Part shown: positions 17,855 through 26,348 of the stretch, piece by piece | Numbering within the stretch: position 1 is the stretch's first letter | How the letters are laid out: each line of letters starts with the position of its first letter | Notes under the pieces: model-generated | The model's input: the letters and a program-made list of their open reading frames with translations, nothing else | The model's database searches: none | Told to the model about the DNA's origin: nothing | NCBI RefSeq assembly: GCF_031569985.1 | Contig: NZ_JAMQKA010000001.1 | Coordinates: 124,001-188,000, forward strand | DNA from: JAMQKA01 sp031569985 | GTDB taxonomy: Bacteria > Bacteroidota > Rhodothermia > Balneolales > Balneolaceae | Length of the DNA stretch: 64,000 bases | Direction of reading: 5' to 3' | Position numbers and translations under genes: made by a program

Positions 17855-18235
17855 ATGGTCTATCGCAATTATCTGAAAATTATTCTAAAAATAATCGCTG
17901 TTCTCACCATTATCAGCGGGCTGGTTCAAATGTTTGTGCCCGACTTTGTTCTTGGCATGATCGGTGGGGAGATTACCGGCTCCACGCTGCACTTTTTTGG
18001 CATCATAGGCATGTTTATGGTGATGTTTGGTGGACTCCTGCTTCATGCCCTCAGTGGCGACCGAAAGCTGCCGGTGGCCGTGCTCTGGTGTGGCTTACAA
18101 AAATTTGGAGCTGCGGTGGCCGTAAGCCTGGCCGTGGGTCGCGGACTGTTATCATGGCTTGCACTCGGGGTAGCAGGTTTCGACCTATTATCGGGCGTGC
18201 TAATTATGATGCACTGGTATGCAATTAACAAATGA
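17855..18235 (+). CDS. Small four-helix membrane protein
   Basis: A 126-residue protein with four TM helices (about residues 8-26, 42-62, 72-93 and 97-120). Glycines within the helices (GIIGMFMVMFGG) suggest tight packing. No family is recognised, but size and topology resemble the two genes before it, so the three may be divergent subunits of one membrane assembly. It is joined to its neighbours by 22- and 26-base gaps. Confidence 0.65.
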   Translation: MVYRNYLKIILKIIAVLTIISGLVQMFVPDFVLGMIGGEITGSTLHFFGIIGMFMVMFGGLLLHALSGDRKLPVAVLWCGLQKFGAAVAVSLAVGRGLLSWLALGVAGFDLLSGVLIMMHWYAINK

Positions 18236-18261
18236 TGTTAACCTGACAAACAACCTGGATT

Positions 18262-19920
18262 ATGAATTCACCAGAACACACGGTTGCCGGAACTCCTCCT
18301 GAACGTTACAGCGGTCCCAAACGCTCTTTGGTGCTGGCCGGTGGCGGCATGCGAGTAGCCTACCAGGCGGGCGTAATCCGGGCGTTGCTGGAAGAAGGAC
18401 TTTACTTCCACCATGCGGATGGCACTTCCGGGGGGACCATGAACCTGGCGATGCTGCTTTCCGGGCTCACCCCGGAGGAGATGGGAGATCGCTGGCGGAC
18501 GCTTGATGTCAAGAAATTCGTATCCATGCTGCCGTTCGAGGAATATTTGCGCCTCCACAAAACGAAAGGGATGGGAGATGCCGACAGCATCATCAACAAT
18601 GTCTTTCCCCATCTGGGTATCAACGTGGATAAAATTCGTGCTGCGAAAGGAATGGAGGGTACATTTAACGTATGCAACTATACCAACAAGACCAACGAAG
18701 CAATTCCTCATACGGAAGCTGCCCTGGAACTGCTGGTCGCGGGGATATCGCTGCCCATTTTTATGCCGGCCGTGGAGTACCAGGGCAATGAGTACATCGA
18801 TTCGGTTTGGATCAAAGACGCAAACCTTATGGAAGCAGTTAAACGGGGTGCCGAAGAAATTTGGCTGGTGTGGTGCATCGGGAATCACGGGGTGTATAAA
18901 GACGGCTTTTTCGACCAATATGTGCATATGATCGAGATGAGTGCCAACGGGGTGTTGTTTGAGGAATTTGATCGCATTTATGAAATAAATGAACGCATTA
19001 AACGGGGAGATTCTCCCTATGGACAGACGCAGCCGATCAAGCTCCATGTTATTAAGCCGGAATATCCGCTTCCCCTGGATCCTGATTTCTTTTTCAATCG
19101 AATTGATGCCTCTACCCTGGTAAGCATGGGCTATGCTGACACCTCACGTTACCTGGCGGATTATGACCAAGAAGGCATTGCCTTTACCCCGGCCGCCACG
19201 CGCATGAAAGATCCCGAGCCAGGCATCGCTTTTCGCGAAAAGATGGAGGGCTGGTTTAGCCTTGATGCTAACGACCCTGAGGAGGGAGCTTGCAAGGGGG
19301 AAGAGCAAAACAGCCGCCTTTCGCTAAACGGTTCCATCTACATTCATGACCTGCGAGAATTTATGCAGGATGCAAGGCACAGCGGCACCATGGCAGGCCA
19401 TATAAATTTTGCCCCGTTCGATGATTTTCTGCCGGCCAAAACCGGCGTATTCAACCTGTTTGTAGAACACAAAGACCCGGAGACCGATATAAAGTGGATG
19501 ATCTATGAAATGGAATTTGAGCACGAGGGGAAGCCGTACTACCTGGCTGGGAAAAAAGAGGTGCGGGATGATCCGGGCTTCGACCTCTGGGAGGACACCA
19601 CCACATTAAACGTCCAGCTGCATGAAGGGAGTGATATCAATGGACCGGTTGTCGGTGCCGGAGTCCTCAAATTGTCCAAAGAGGAACTCGTTAAATTGCT
19701 CAGGACATTGCACCCTATTAATGCTCAGAGTAGTGCCGAACGTTTTAATCTTGTGGCTAATTTTGGAGCATTCTTTCTGGGAGAATTGTGGGAGACTTAC
19801 AAAAATATGAGAATTCGTGGGCCAAAAGGGTTTTCATGGCCCCGTTATTCAAAACCTATAGCAATAATAGTTGCATTAGCGGGCCTCACGTTGCTGGCTT
19901 ATTACCTTTTTTTCGCATAA
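18262..19920 (+). CDS. Patatin-like phospholipase with shared accessory domain and C-terminal anchor
   Basis: A 552-residue protein. The patatin domain (about residues 18-290) has the oxyanion loop G27-G-G-M-R31, the nucleophile in G-T-S56-G-G and the dyad acid D180 in EYIDS, where Ser replaces the usual Gly after Asp. Residues 320-510 form the accessory domain shared with the GMC oxidoreductase (F-REKMEGWF, FNLFV, DDPGFDLWEDTTTL). A single TM helix at about residues 526-550 ends the protein, anchoring it so that the catalytic part is cytoplasmic (no signal peptide). Activity is expected as a lipid acyl hydrolase on membrane lipids; the physiological substrate is unknown. Confidence 0.9.
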   Translation: MNSPEHTVAGTPPERYSGPKRSLVLAGGGMRVAYQAGVIRALLEEGLYFHHADGTSGGTMNLAMLLSGLTPEEMGDRWRTLDVKKFVSMLPFEEYLRLHKTKGMGDADSIINNVFPHLGINVDKIRAAKGMEGTFNVCNYTNKTNEAIPHTEAALELLVAGISLPIFMPAVEYQGNEYIDSVWIKDANLMEAVKRGAEEIWLVWCIGNHGVYKDGFFDQYVHMIEMSANGVLFEEFDRIYEINERIKRGDSPYGQTQPIKLHVIKPEYPLPLDPDFFFNRIDASTLVSMGYADTSRYLADYDQEGIAFTPAATRMKDPEPGIAFREKMEGWFSLDANDPEEGACKGEEQNSRLSLNGSIYIHDLREFMQDARHSGTMAGHINFAPFDDFLPAKTGVFNLFVEHKDPETDIKWMIYEMEFEHEGKPYYLAGKKEVRDDPGFDLWEDTTTLNVQLHEGSDINGPVVGAGVLKLSKEELVKLLRTLHPINAQSSAERFNLVANFGAFFLGELWETYKNMRIRGPKGFSWPRYSKPIAIIVALAGLTLLAYYLFFA

Positions 19921-19948
19921 TTAATTCAAAAAAAATTAGGCAGTTATT

Positions 19949-20929
19949 ATGGCACTGGAGATAAAGAAAGATTGGGAAATGCCGGATGCGGAATATTTCC
20001 ATACAGCAAACAAAAAGACGGGAATCTGTGTCCATCACACGGTTGGCGGCACGGCTCGATCAACTTTTAACTGGTGGAATCAAGACTCGAGCATGGTGGG
20101 CACGGCCTTTATCATTGATCGGGATGGCTCGGTTTACAACGTTTTTGATCCCAAATGCTGGGCATGGCAGTTTGGGCTGCCGTGGGACTACGAAGACAAG
20201 ATCGCATTTGAAAAACGGTTCATCGGTATAGAGCTGGCCAGCGAGGGTGGACTGCTGGAGGATAGTGGCAAGTTTTACTGTTTCGACCGCATCTCCCCAA
20301 AAACCGAAAAGCCGGAGGCGGAGGTCTTTGATGCCGGCTCCAATTACCGCGGGTATCGCTACTTTGACCGCTATGAACCGGCGCAGATCGATTCGCTTGT
20401 GGAGCTAATCAATTATCTCTGTGATGAGTATGATATTCCGCGCCGGGTGCAGGCCGACCAAACAAAGTATTTCGGCGAAAAGCTGAAGGATTTCGAGGGC
20501 ATCATCGGTCACACAATGGTGCGAAAAGATAAATCCGATCCCGCACCGGTACCTGAACTGTGGGAACGACTGATTAATGAATGCAACCTGGAGACGGTTG
20601 GAGATCAAGAGGTTGATAATAGAAGTGGTAATGGAGATACTGAACCAAGTGAAGCTATGGGACAACAAGAAATTGACGAGCTATTTAATCACAATGTCCG
20701 TGAACTCAACAAGATGGATGTGGCTGCCGGCAGCATGGTAAAAGGTCTGATCATGGAGCTGGAACGGGGCGACCGCAACACCTACATCAAACTCAGGGAT
20801 GCCGAAGAGGATGGACATACTATCTGCTATGACTTCCTGGAAGGCGACAAGAGCCTGGTGAAAAGAATCGGGGGTGCCCTGGGGTTCAAAAAAGTAACAA
20901 AGGATACGCTGGAGGTTCGCCATGGATAG
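19949..20929 (+). CDS. N-acetylmuramoyl-L-alanine amidase family protein, no signal peptide
   Basis: A 326-residue protein whose first 210 residues match the Amidase_2/T7-lysozyme Zn amidase fold. H29-H30-T starts the domain, VGTAFIIDRDGSVYNVFD follows, and the later Zn ligand H188 lies in IIGHTMVRKDKSDPAP, ending in the family's D-P-x-P. No signal peptide is visible, as in phage endolysins. The C-terminal 110 residues are a charged, partly helical extension of unknown role. It overlaps the next gene by 8 bases, so translation is coupled. Its presence in a lipid-enzyme operon is odd. Confidence 0.85.
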   Translation: MALEIKKDWEMPDAEYFHTANKKTGICVHHTVGGTARSTFNWWNQDSSMVGTAFIIDRDGSVYNVFDPKCWAWQFGLPWDYEDKIAFEKRFIGIELASEGGLLEDSGKFYCFDRISPKTEKPEAEVFDAGSNYRGYRYFDRYEPAQIDSLVELINYLCDEYDIPRRVQADQTKYFGEKLKDFEGIIGHTMVRKDKSDPAPVPELWERLINECNLETVGDQEVDNRSGNGDTEPSEAMGQQEIDELFNHNVRELNKMDVAAGSMVKGLIMELERGDRNTYIKLRDAEEDGHTICYDFLEGDKSLVKRIGGALGFKKVTKDTLEVRHG

Positions 20930-21668
20930 TTTAAAAACGGGACTTATCATTGTAAGCATCATTGCCGGGTTGCTGGCGATGGGGATGTCATACTTCCTGG
21001 GCCGCCAGATCAACCAGGAGGAGATACAGCGGGCCCAGCTCGAAATGCAGCAACTGCGGGCGTCACGCGATTCCATAAAAGCGATTGCGGCACTCAAAGA
21101 TTCGCTGCAGTCGATGTTAAGCCAAGAGGTGAAGCAGCTGCAGTCGGAGGCTAATAGGCTGCGGGGCGAAGTACAGAATCTGGAGGAGCAGCGCAAAGAA
21201 GATCAACTGACCGTCCGTACTATCCGGAAGAAAGAGGAGCTGCAAAATCGCCTGGTGAAGACGTTCCCGGAGATGGCACAATCGGACTGGGGCGTAACAG
21301 ATGTCTACAACGAAGAACATGATGTGAGCGTAGAATACCTGCTTGTGCCGCTCTGGTTCAGCGAAACGTTTATCATTGACCATCAAAATTCGGAGTCCTA
21401 CAAAAAACAGCGTGATAAACTTTTTGCGGTAGATTCACTGCATCAGCAGGTGGATGTGTTGCAGGACAGCCTTTTTGTGCTAGAACGCCAAAAGGCGGAA
21501 GCCTATAAAACGGGTTATGATGATGCCTATTCCAAATATGAAGATCTGAATGAAAAGTACATCAACCTGCTGGAAAAGCCACCCTCGGTTAACCTCGGCC
21601 TCCCCAAGTGGGGAGTTATCGGCGCCAGTGTGGGAGCCGGGGTATTAATTGGAACCCAAATAAAATAG
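20922..21668 (+). CDS. Signal-anchor coiled-coil protein, spanin-like layout
   Basis: A 248-residue protein. An N-terminal TM helix (residues 6-27) is followed by a long coiled coil rich in E, Q, R and L (about 32-115), a small globular part (about 118-155), a second coiled coil (about 165-215), and a C-terminal glycine-rich hydrophobic segment (GVIGASVGAGVLIGT). It starts inside the amidase gene behind a GGAGG site. An endolysin-type amidase followed by an anchored coiled-coil protein recalls phage lysis cassettes with Rz-like spanins, but no holin or Rz1-type lipoprotein was found. No family assignment is made. Confidence 0.75.
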   Translation: MDSLKTGLIIVSIIAGLLAMGMSYFLGRQINQEEIQRAQLEMQQLRASRDSIKAIAALKDSLQSMLSQEVKQLQSEANRLRGEVQNLEEQRKEDQLTVRTIRKKEELQNRLVKTFPEMAQSDWGVTDVYNEEHDVSVEYLLVPLWFSETFIIDHQNSESYKKQRDKLFAVDSLHQQVDVLQDSLFVLERQKAEAYKTGYDDAYSKYEDLNEKYINLLEKPPSVNLGLPKWGVIGASVGAGVLIGTQIK

Positions 21669-21822
21669 TTGGCAATGATGATTTAATCATTCCCTTTGGT
21701 TGGTTATCAAAATTTAAAAAACAGCTTTATATACGGGCGACAGACGGCTTGTGAGTTATTCGGGGTTGGGATCTGATACATCCGATTCCTCTTAATCATA
21801 ACCGCAGGTAAATACTTGAGCC

Positions 21823-22368
21823 ATGATTCAACCATTCTTTTTAAAGCTGATTTATATCGGAGTTGTACTACTTGTATCGTTAATTCCCGCCTATCTGCTA
21901 TATCGAACATTACCAGGCGATGCAAGAGCAAAAGGAACCCTCAAAGGCATAAGGTTTAAACTGGGCGGTGCTTTTGCGGGCTATTTTGTCCTCGTACTAA
22001 CCATCTTTGTGTTACTTCCACCTGAAATTGAATCTGCCCAAAAGGCTGAGAACAATCAATATGCACTATGGACACTCCACGCAGATTACCGTTTTTCAGA
22101 TGACAGTGGATTTGGGAATCTACTCAAAATCGAAACGGACAGAGAAAATCCTGAAACGGATAACGGTCGCCTCAAATATCGTCTGGTTGGACAAAAAGTG
22201 AACGGTGAGTGGAAATTCCCGGATATTTATGTAGGACATGAAAATTATAGAAATGAAGACATCTTTTTAGACAGGCTCAGCAGGAAGAGAGATAGTATCA
22301 GAGTCAATCGCGAAGAAAAGACAATCAAGGTTACTAAACCGATCATTCTAAAGAGAAAAAATCAATAA
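21823..22368 (+). CDS. Hypothetical membrane protein with periplasmic domain
   Basis: A 181-residue protein with two N-terminal TM helices (about residues 6-27 and 47-66), followed by a charged soluble domain that begins HADYRFSDDSG and is beta-prone. It is not recognised. The C-terminal part may be a small carboxypeptidase-regulatory-like or Ig-like fold. It ends 20 bases before the next gene, and the two are probably cotranscribed. It is separated from the lipid operon by 154 bases with no clear terminator, so read-through is possible. Confidence 0.65.
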   Translation: MIQPFFLKLIYIGVVLLVSLIPAYLLYRTLPGDARAKGTLKGIRFKLGGAFAGYFVLVLTIFVLLPPEIESAQKAENNQYALWTLHADYRFSDDSGFGNLLKIETDRENPETDNGRLKYRLVGQKVNGEWKFPDIYVGHENYRNEDIFLDRLSRKRDSIRVNREEKTIKVTKPIILKRKNQ

Positions 22369-22388
22369 AATCATTAGGAGGAAAAACA

Positions 22389-22817
22389 ATGTTTTTCACA
22401 AAAGATGCTATAAATAGTTTGTCTTTAACAATATTGGTATTGTTATTTGTGCCCACAATTTTCGGGTTCAAACCAGAAACAGAGAATAACTCAGTAGTAG
22501 CTAAAGAGAGCAATACTGTTGTTTCCCCTTTATATATCCAGGATGCATATCATGGAACTATCAAATTTGAGATGAAGGATGGTTCTCACATTACTCCTTT
22601 TGGCGTGGAGGTGATTGTCAAAAACGGAGACAAGGTCGTCGAAAGAGTATCGACTAATAACAGTGGAGAATATTACCTGGAGAACCTGGAAACGGGTGAA
22701 TATAAAATGACGGTTCAACACAAAGGATCGACCATATATTCTGATTCCCTGGTTATCACGCCGTCGACACCGGAAAACTTGGGAAGCACCATCATCGACA
22801 TTCAAAATATCGAATAG
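22389..22817 (+). CDS. Secreted Cna-B/carboxypeptidase-regulatory-like domain protein
   Basis: A 142-residue protein with a probable signal peptide (hydrophobic residues 10-28). A single beta-sandwich domain (about residues 53-125) has the pattern GVEVIVKNG...VVERVSTNNSGEYYL...GEYKMTVQHKG, typical of carboxypeptidase-regulatory/Cna-B folds. It has a strong AGGAGGA ribosome-binding site. It lacks lipobox and sorting signals. The likely role is structural or adhesive at the envelope, probably together with the preceding membrane protein. Confidence 0.75.
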   Translation: MFFTKDAINSLSLTILVLLFVPTIFGFKPETENNSVVAKESNTVVSPLYIQDAYHGTIKFEMKDGSHITPFGVEVIVKNGDKVVERVSTNNSGEYYLENLETGEYKMTVQHKGSTIYSDSLVITPSTPENLGSTIIDIQNIE

Positions 22818-22879
22818 AGACGGGGTATCTTTAAACTGCCTCATTTAGAGATCACAGGCTTAAGTCGGGTTCCCGAACC

Positions 22880-22939
22880 AAGCTGTCCTCCAGCTTTTCC
22901 CGGCAAGTAGTTTCATTATAAAAGCGTTACCACTTGCCG
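22880..22939. promoter_or_regulatory. Two dyads between the Cna-B-like gene and the oxidoreductase
   Basis: A short hairpin AAGCTG-TCCTC-CAGCTT (22880-22896) is followed by TT and could be a weak terminator for the Cna-B-like gene. It is followed by a perfect 8-bp inverted repeat CGGCAAGT (22901-22908)/ACTTGCCG (22932-22939) with a 23-base spacer, 79 bases before the next start. That spacing suits either a looped hairpin or a pair of operator half sites. Confidence 0.4.
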
Positions 22940-23017
22940 CTTGTCGCTGAGTTTGTTACCATCGAAAATCAATTGTTGATTTGTAATTAGGGAACAAGCT
23001 CAAAATCGGGAGAATAT

Positions 23018-24256
23018 ATGTTAAAGATCGGATTCGTGGGATCGGGATTCATTTCACAATTTCTAGCTAAATCGATGCTCTCTGTCCGGGACCTTGAACT
23101 GGCGGGAGTGCTCAACCGAGGCGGTGCCGAGGAGCTGGCCTCATTTGCCAGGGGGCAGAACCTTGGTGACTGCCAAGTCTATGACTCTATCAGGGAGCTG
23201 TGTCAAAACTGCGATGTCATTGCCATATTTGCTCCCAACTTTGCGCGTGTGGAAATTGTGGAGCAAATTGCCGATGCCGTAAAAAGTGGGGTGGAACTAA
23301 CGGGGGTTATTGCTGAAAAGCCACTTGGGCGCACCGTTGAAGAAGCGCGCCGCCAGGTAACCCTTGCGAACGAATGCAACCTGCTGACAGCCTATTTTGA
23401 GAACCAGGTGTTTATGCCGGCCATAACAAACGCCCTGCAACAACTTGAACCGCAACAGAAGGCGATGGGGCCGTTGACCCTGGCACGAGCAGGTGAGGAA
23501 CATGCAGGTCCACACAGCAGTTGGTTTTGGGATCCGCGCAAGCAGGGCGGCGGAGTTCTTTCCGATATGGGCTGCCACAGCATTGCGGTTGGATGGTATG
23601 TGCTTACCCCGGAAGGACAACCGCTTGACTTCCTGGAACCTGTGGCCGTTTCTGCGGATACCTCCCTGCTAAAGTGGGGACAGCCAAAATACCGGGAAAA
23701 ACTCAAATCAAATTTCGGAGTCGACTATGAACAGTTTCCTGCGGAGGATTTCGCTACAGGTATCGTTACCTTTCGCAACCCGGAAACCGAACAGCGGGTT
23801 AAAGCCCAGTTTACGGTCTCCTGGATGTATGATAAGCAGGGGCTCCGCCTAAACCTGGATGCGCTCGGTCCGGGCTATGCGCTGGAGATGAACTCCCTGG
23901 ACTCCCCTTCCGAAATATTTATCGGGGATGAGGCTGCCGAAGCGATCGCGGATTCTGAACTTGCCCTGGAGAAGTCGACAGCATCGCGCGGTCTGCTAAC
24001 CATACAACCCAATGAAGCTGACCTGTACGGCTATACCGGCGAACTGGTAGATATGCGGGACCGTTTCAATGAAGGCCGGGATGCGACCTTAAGTTGGGAG
24101 TATGGTCTGCAGATTACACGCCTGGTGCAAGCGGCCTATCTAGCCGCAGAGCGCGGAGAAACGCTTGATCTTACGGATCCCGAAGTTAATGAAGAGCTTG
24201 AAAGCTATAAATCCTTGATCGCCCAGGGCAAGGGAGCGGATATTCTGTATCCATAG
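23018..24256 (+). CDS. Gfo/Idh/MocA family oxidoreductase
   Basis: A 412-residue NAD(P)-dependent dehydrogenase. The N-terminal Rossmann motif GFVGSGFISQF (residues 5-15) and the EKPLGRTVEEARRQ motif (about residues 101-114) carrying the family's catalytic Lys are clear. DMGCHSIAVGWYV (about residues 188-200) holds the D-x-x-x-H active-site pattern. Family members act on sugars, inositols or their derivatives. The substrate here is unknown. A GGGAGA site precedes the ATG. It is convergent with the histidine kinase gene 18 bases away. Confidence 0.9.
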   Translation: MLKIGFVGSGFISQFLAKSMLSVRDLELAGVLNRGGAEELASFARGQNLGDCQVYDSIRELCQNCDVIAIFAPNFARVEIVEQIADAVKSGVELTGVIAEKPLGRTVEEARRQVTLANECNLLTAYFENQVFMPAITNALQQLEPQQKAMGPLTLARAGEEHAGPHSSWFWDPRKQGGGVLSDMGCHSIAVGWYVLTPEGQPLDFLEPVAVSADTSLLKWGQPKYREKLKSNFGVDYEQFPAEDFATGIVTFRNPETEQRVKAQFTVSWMYDKQGLRLNLDALGPGYALEMNSLDSPSEIFIGDEAAEAIADSELALEKSTASRGLLTIQPNEADLYGYTGELVDMRDRFNEGRDATLSWEYGLQITRLVQAAYLAAERGETLDLTDPEVNEELESYKSLIAQGKGADILYP

Positions 24257-24274
24257 GAGTTCTTCCTTGAAATA

Positions 24275-25756
24275 TCAGTTGAAATCGGCGGGAATATTGA
24301 ACGCAAAGTGAGCGCCTTCTTTATTCTTGACATCCATTTCTGCGTCTAGCTGACTTCGGAAGGTGTCGACGAGCATCAGGCCCAGCGAGTTCTGCATCTT
24401 TTCACGATAGTTTTCCGGCAGCCCCTTCCCGTTGTCTGCCACTACCAGATGGTAATCTTTTTCACGTTTTTTGAGACGTATTTCCAGCATTCCCCCATGG
24501 TTATTAAAAGCGTGTTTAAAGGAGTTGACAACAAGCTCATTGATTAGCAGTCCACACGGAATTGCCTGATCGATATCGAAGTGCACATCATCGATATCAA
24601 AGCGCAGTGTTATGTCGGAATCGCTACCGGCAAATGTTGATTTCAAACTCTCCACCAGTTCTTCAATATAGGTTTTCATCCCGATATCAGTCACCTGGGT
24701 CGTCTGGTAAAGTTTATCGTGCACAAGAGCCATGGACTGTATTCTGGACTGGCTATCACGAAGCACCTTTTGGGCCTCCTCGTTTAACGAGCTGTCCATC
24801 TGCAATTCAATAAGGCCAGAGATAATTGCCAGGTTATTTTTTATACGATGATGGATCTCTTTGAGAAGAATATTTTTTTCTTCCAACGCCTTACTAATCT
24901 CCTTTGTCTTGGTTTTTACCCTCATTTTCAGTGAGATAATCCAGCCAATCCCCAACAAGGTGATAATGATACCGATTACTCCTGCCAGGATCAGGGCATA
25001 CTGGGTAATGCCAAGTGTTTTAAGATCAGCCGGGGTACGCAAAAATATTTTGTAGACCCCTTCCTTTAGGTTATCCGGGCTGTAGACACTCAAAACGCCG
25101 GTGATATCTACCCGGTCCCCTACACTGAGAGTTTCAAAATCAAACTCCTGGTAATTATGGTGAAAATTAGAGACGTAAACAAAAATGGACTGTGCCAGGC
25201 TGTCGGACGGTGTAATTGTAATATACTTGCCGTTATATCTCGTACCCTTGCCGGTGATGGTTCCCTCTCCTCCCACCAGCATCCCTTCATACCTGGGCAT
25301 ATCGGCAAGAGCTTTTTTGATGGGAACCCGGGGCAGCGGCTCTGACCCTTCATACACCTCGTACTCAAGTACATTAATCTCTGTCAAACCAAAGTATTGC
25401 TGAACCACACCCCTTGCTACAATACTGTCACCGGGGGCAAATGGAGTTTCAACTGAGTTTGAGAAAATAGAAAAGCCCGATGAATCATTCTGAATAAAAC
25501 ACTGCAGGTACACCTCATGCAGAAGACCGGTACCTATATTGGCTCTACCCGTGACCTTTACAGTGTCCCCCAGCAGGTCAATCTGACCATCACCATCAGC
25601 ATCGGCTCTTATCTCGTAGAAAGTTGTGAAATCAGAATTGGCAGATGACTGAGCAAAGAGCGGAGAACGCCCTGCCACAGTATAAAATCCAGAAAATAAG
25701 ATTATAATAGTCAGAACCTGCTTGTACGTAATTTTACCAGAACAATATATCATCAA
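24275..25756 (-). CDS. Sensor histidine kinase (HisKA_2/HWE-like) with extracytoplasmic OB-like sensor
   Basis: A 493-residue kinase with an N-terminal signal/anchor (about residues 12-33). A periplasmic region of about 215 residues appears to hold two OB-fold-like units (G-DTVKVTGRANIGTG and GDRVDITGVLSVYSPD motifs), followed by one TM helix (about residues 255-277). The cytoplasmic kinase core has phosphoacceptor H302 in KEIHHRIKNN, the HisKA_2 signature, then an ATPase domain with N-box LLINELVVNSFKHAF and G-box DNGKGLP. Its partner is probably a regulator from the following island. The OB-like sensor is unusual for a bacterial kinase; oligosaccharide, nucleic acid or metal binding are all possible. 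Confidence 0.88.
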   Translation of the reverse strand: MMIYCSGKITYKQVLTIIILFSGFYTVAGRSPLFAQSSANSDFTTFYEIRADADGDGQIDLLGDTVKVTGRANIGTGLLHEVYLQCFIQNDSSGFSIFSNSVETPFAPGDSIVARGVVQQYFGLTEINVLEYEVYEGSEPLPRVPIKKALADMPRYEGMLVGGEGTITGKGTRYNGKYITITPSDSLAQSIFVYVSNFHHNYQEFDFETLSVGDRVDITGVLSVYSPDNLKEGVYKIFLRTPADLKTLGITQYALILAGVIGIIITLLGIGWIISLKMRVKTKTKEISKALEEKNILLKEIHHRIKNNLAIISGLIELQMDSSLNEEAQKVLRDSQSRIQSMALVHDKLYQTTQVTDIGMKTYIEELVESLKSTFAGSDSDITLRFDIDDVHFDIDQAIPCGLLINELVVNSFKHAFNNHGGMLEIRLKKREKDYHLVVADNGKGLPENYREKMQNSLGLMLVDTFRSQLDAEMDVKNKEGAHFAFNIPADFN

Positions 25757-26348
25757 CTAAACGTCTGCTTTTTGCTATAACCAACCAATTATACTTTGAT
25801 TACTGTTATACCCAAAATTTTTCATCCAATTAAACAACTTCGTATAGCCGGGATTCATTCACTTTTTTGCGGTAACAAGTAATATTGGTTAATTTTGCAA
25901 TGCTTTAAAGGGATTTTGTTTTGAAATCAGAGATGAGTAACGGTCCCCATAATAAGTCAGCAGTAAAAGGCCTGTTCTAATATTAACAGAAAAATAGATT
26001 GGTCAGTTAATCCACAAAGTGAGATACCACAATAGGCTTTTCTACCTACTTTAAAATTTAGGTGTTTTACGTGTTTCGGTTTTGTAGTCATTTAAAGAAT
26101 ATAGTCCAGACTCTTCAAGCAGTACTTTAACAACTTGATTTCTGAATAAGATACAACACAGAATTTGTGTTTGGCAGCATTTATGAGGGGCTAGAAAGTG
26201 CCACACAAGTAAATAGATCTCACAACAAAAAGGCCATTGAAAAGTAGCTCAGAAGCGGCTCAAAGCACTCTATACCCGCCTGGCAGGCTACCTATTTATC
26301 ATCAGATCAGAAGAGTTGTGGCCGGCAACGATACGATCAAAAATTAAC
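25757..26348. other. Divergent control region of the signalling island
   Basis: These 592 AT-rich bases separate the divergent OB-sensor kinase and the first LuxR-type regulator. No gene was seen. A block at 26043-26064 (TACCTACTTTAAAATTTAGGTG) recurs in part at 29187-29203. An ACCTA/TAGGT dyad is contained in it. Promoters for both directions should lie here. Confidence 0.45.
26043..26064. promoter_or_regulatory. Candidate regulator site A (ACCTA/TAGGT dyad)
   Basis: TACCTACTTTAAAATTTAG is shared almost exactly with 29187-29203, with a 2-base difference in the A-run, and contains an ACCTA...TAGGT dyad. It lies about 300 bases upstream of the first regulator gene. The TACCTA half resembles NarL-type heptamers (TACYYMT). 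It may bind the LuxR/NarL-type regulators of this island (inference). Confidence 0.35.

Noticed and set aside
19949..21668. Prophage remnant around the amidase
   Set aside because: No integrase, capsid, tail or terminase genes; base composition and spacing match the rest of the operon.
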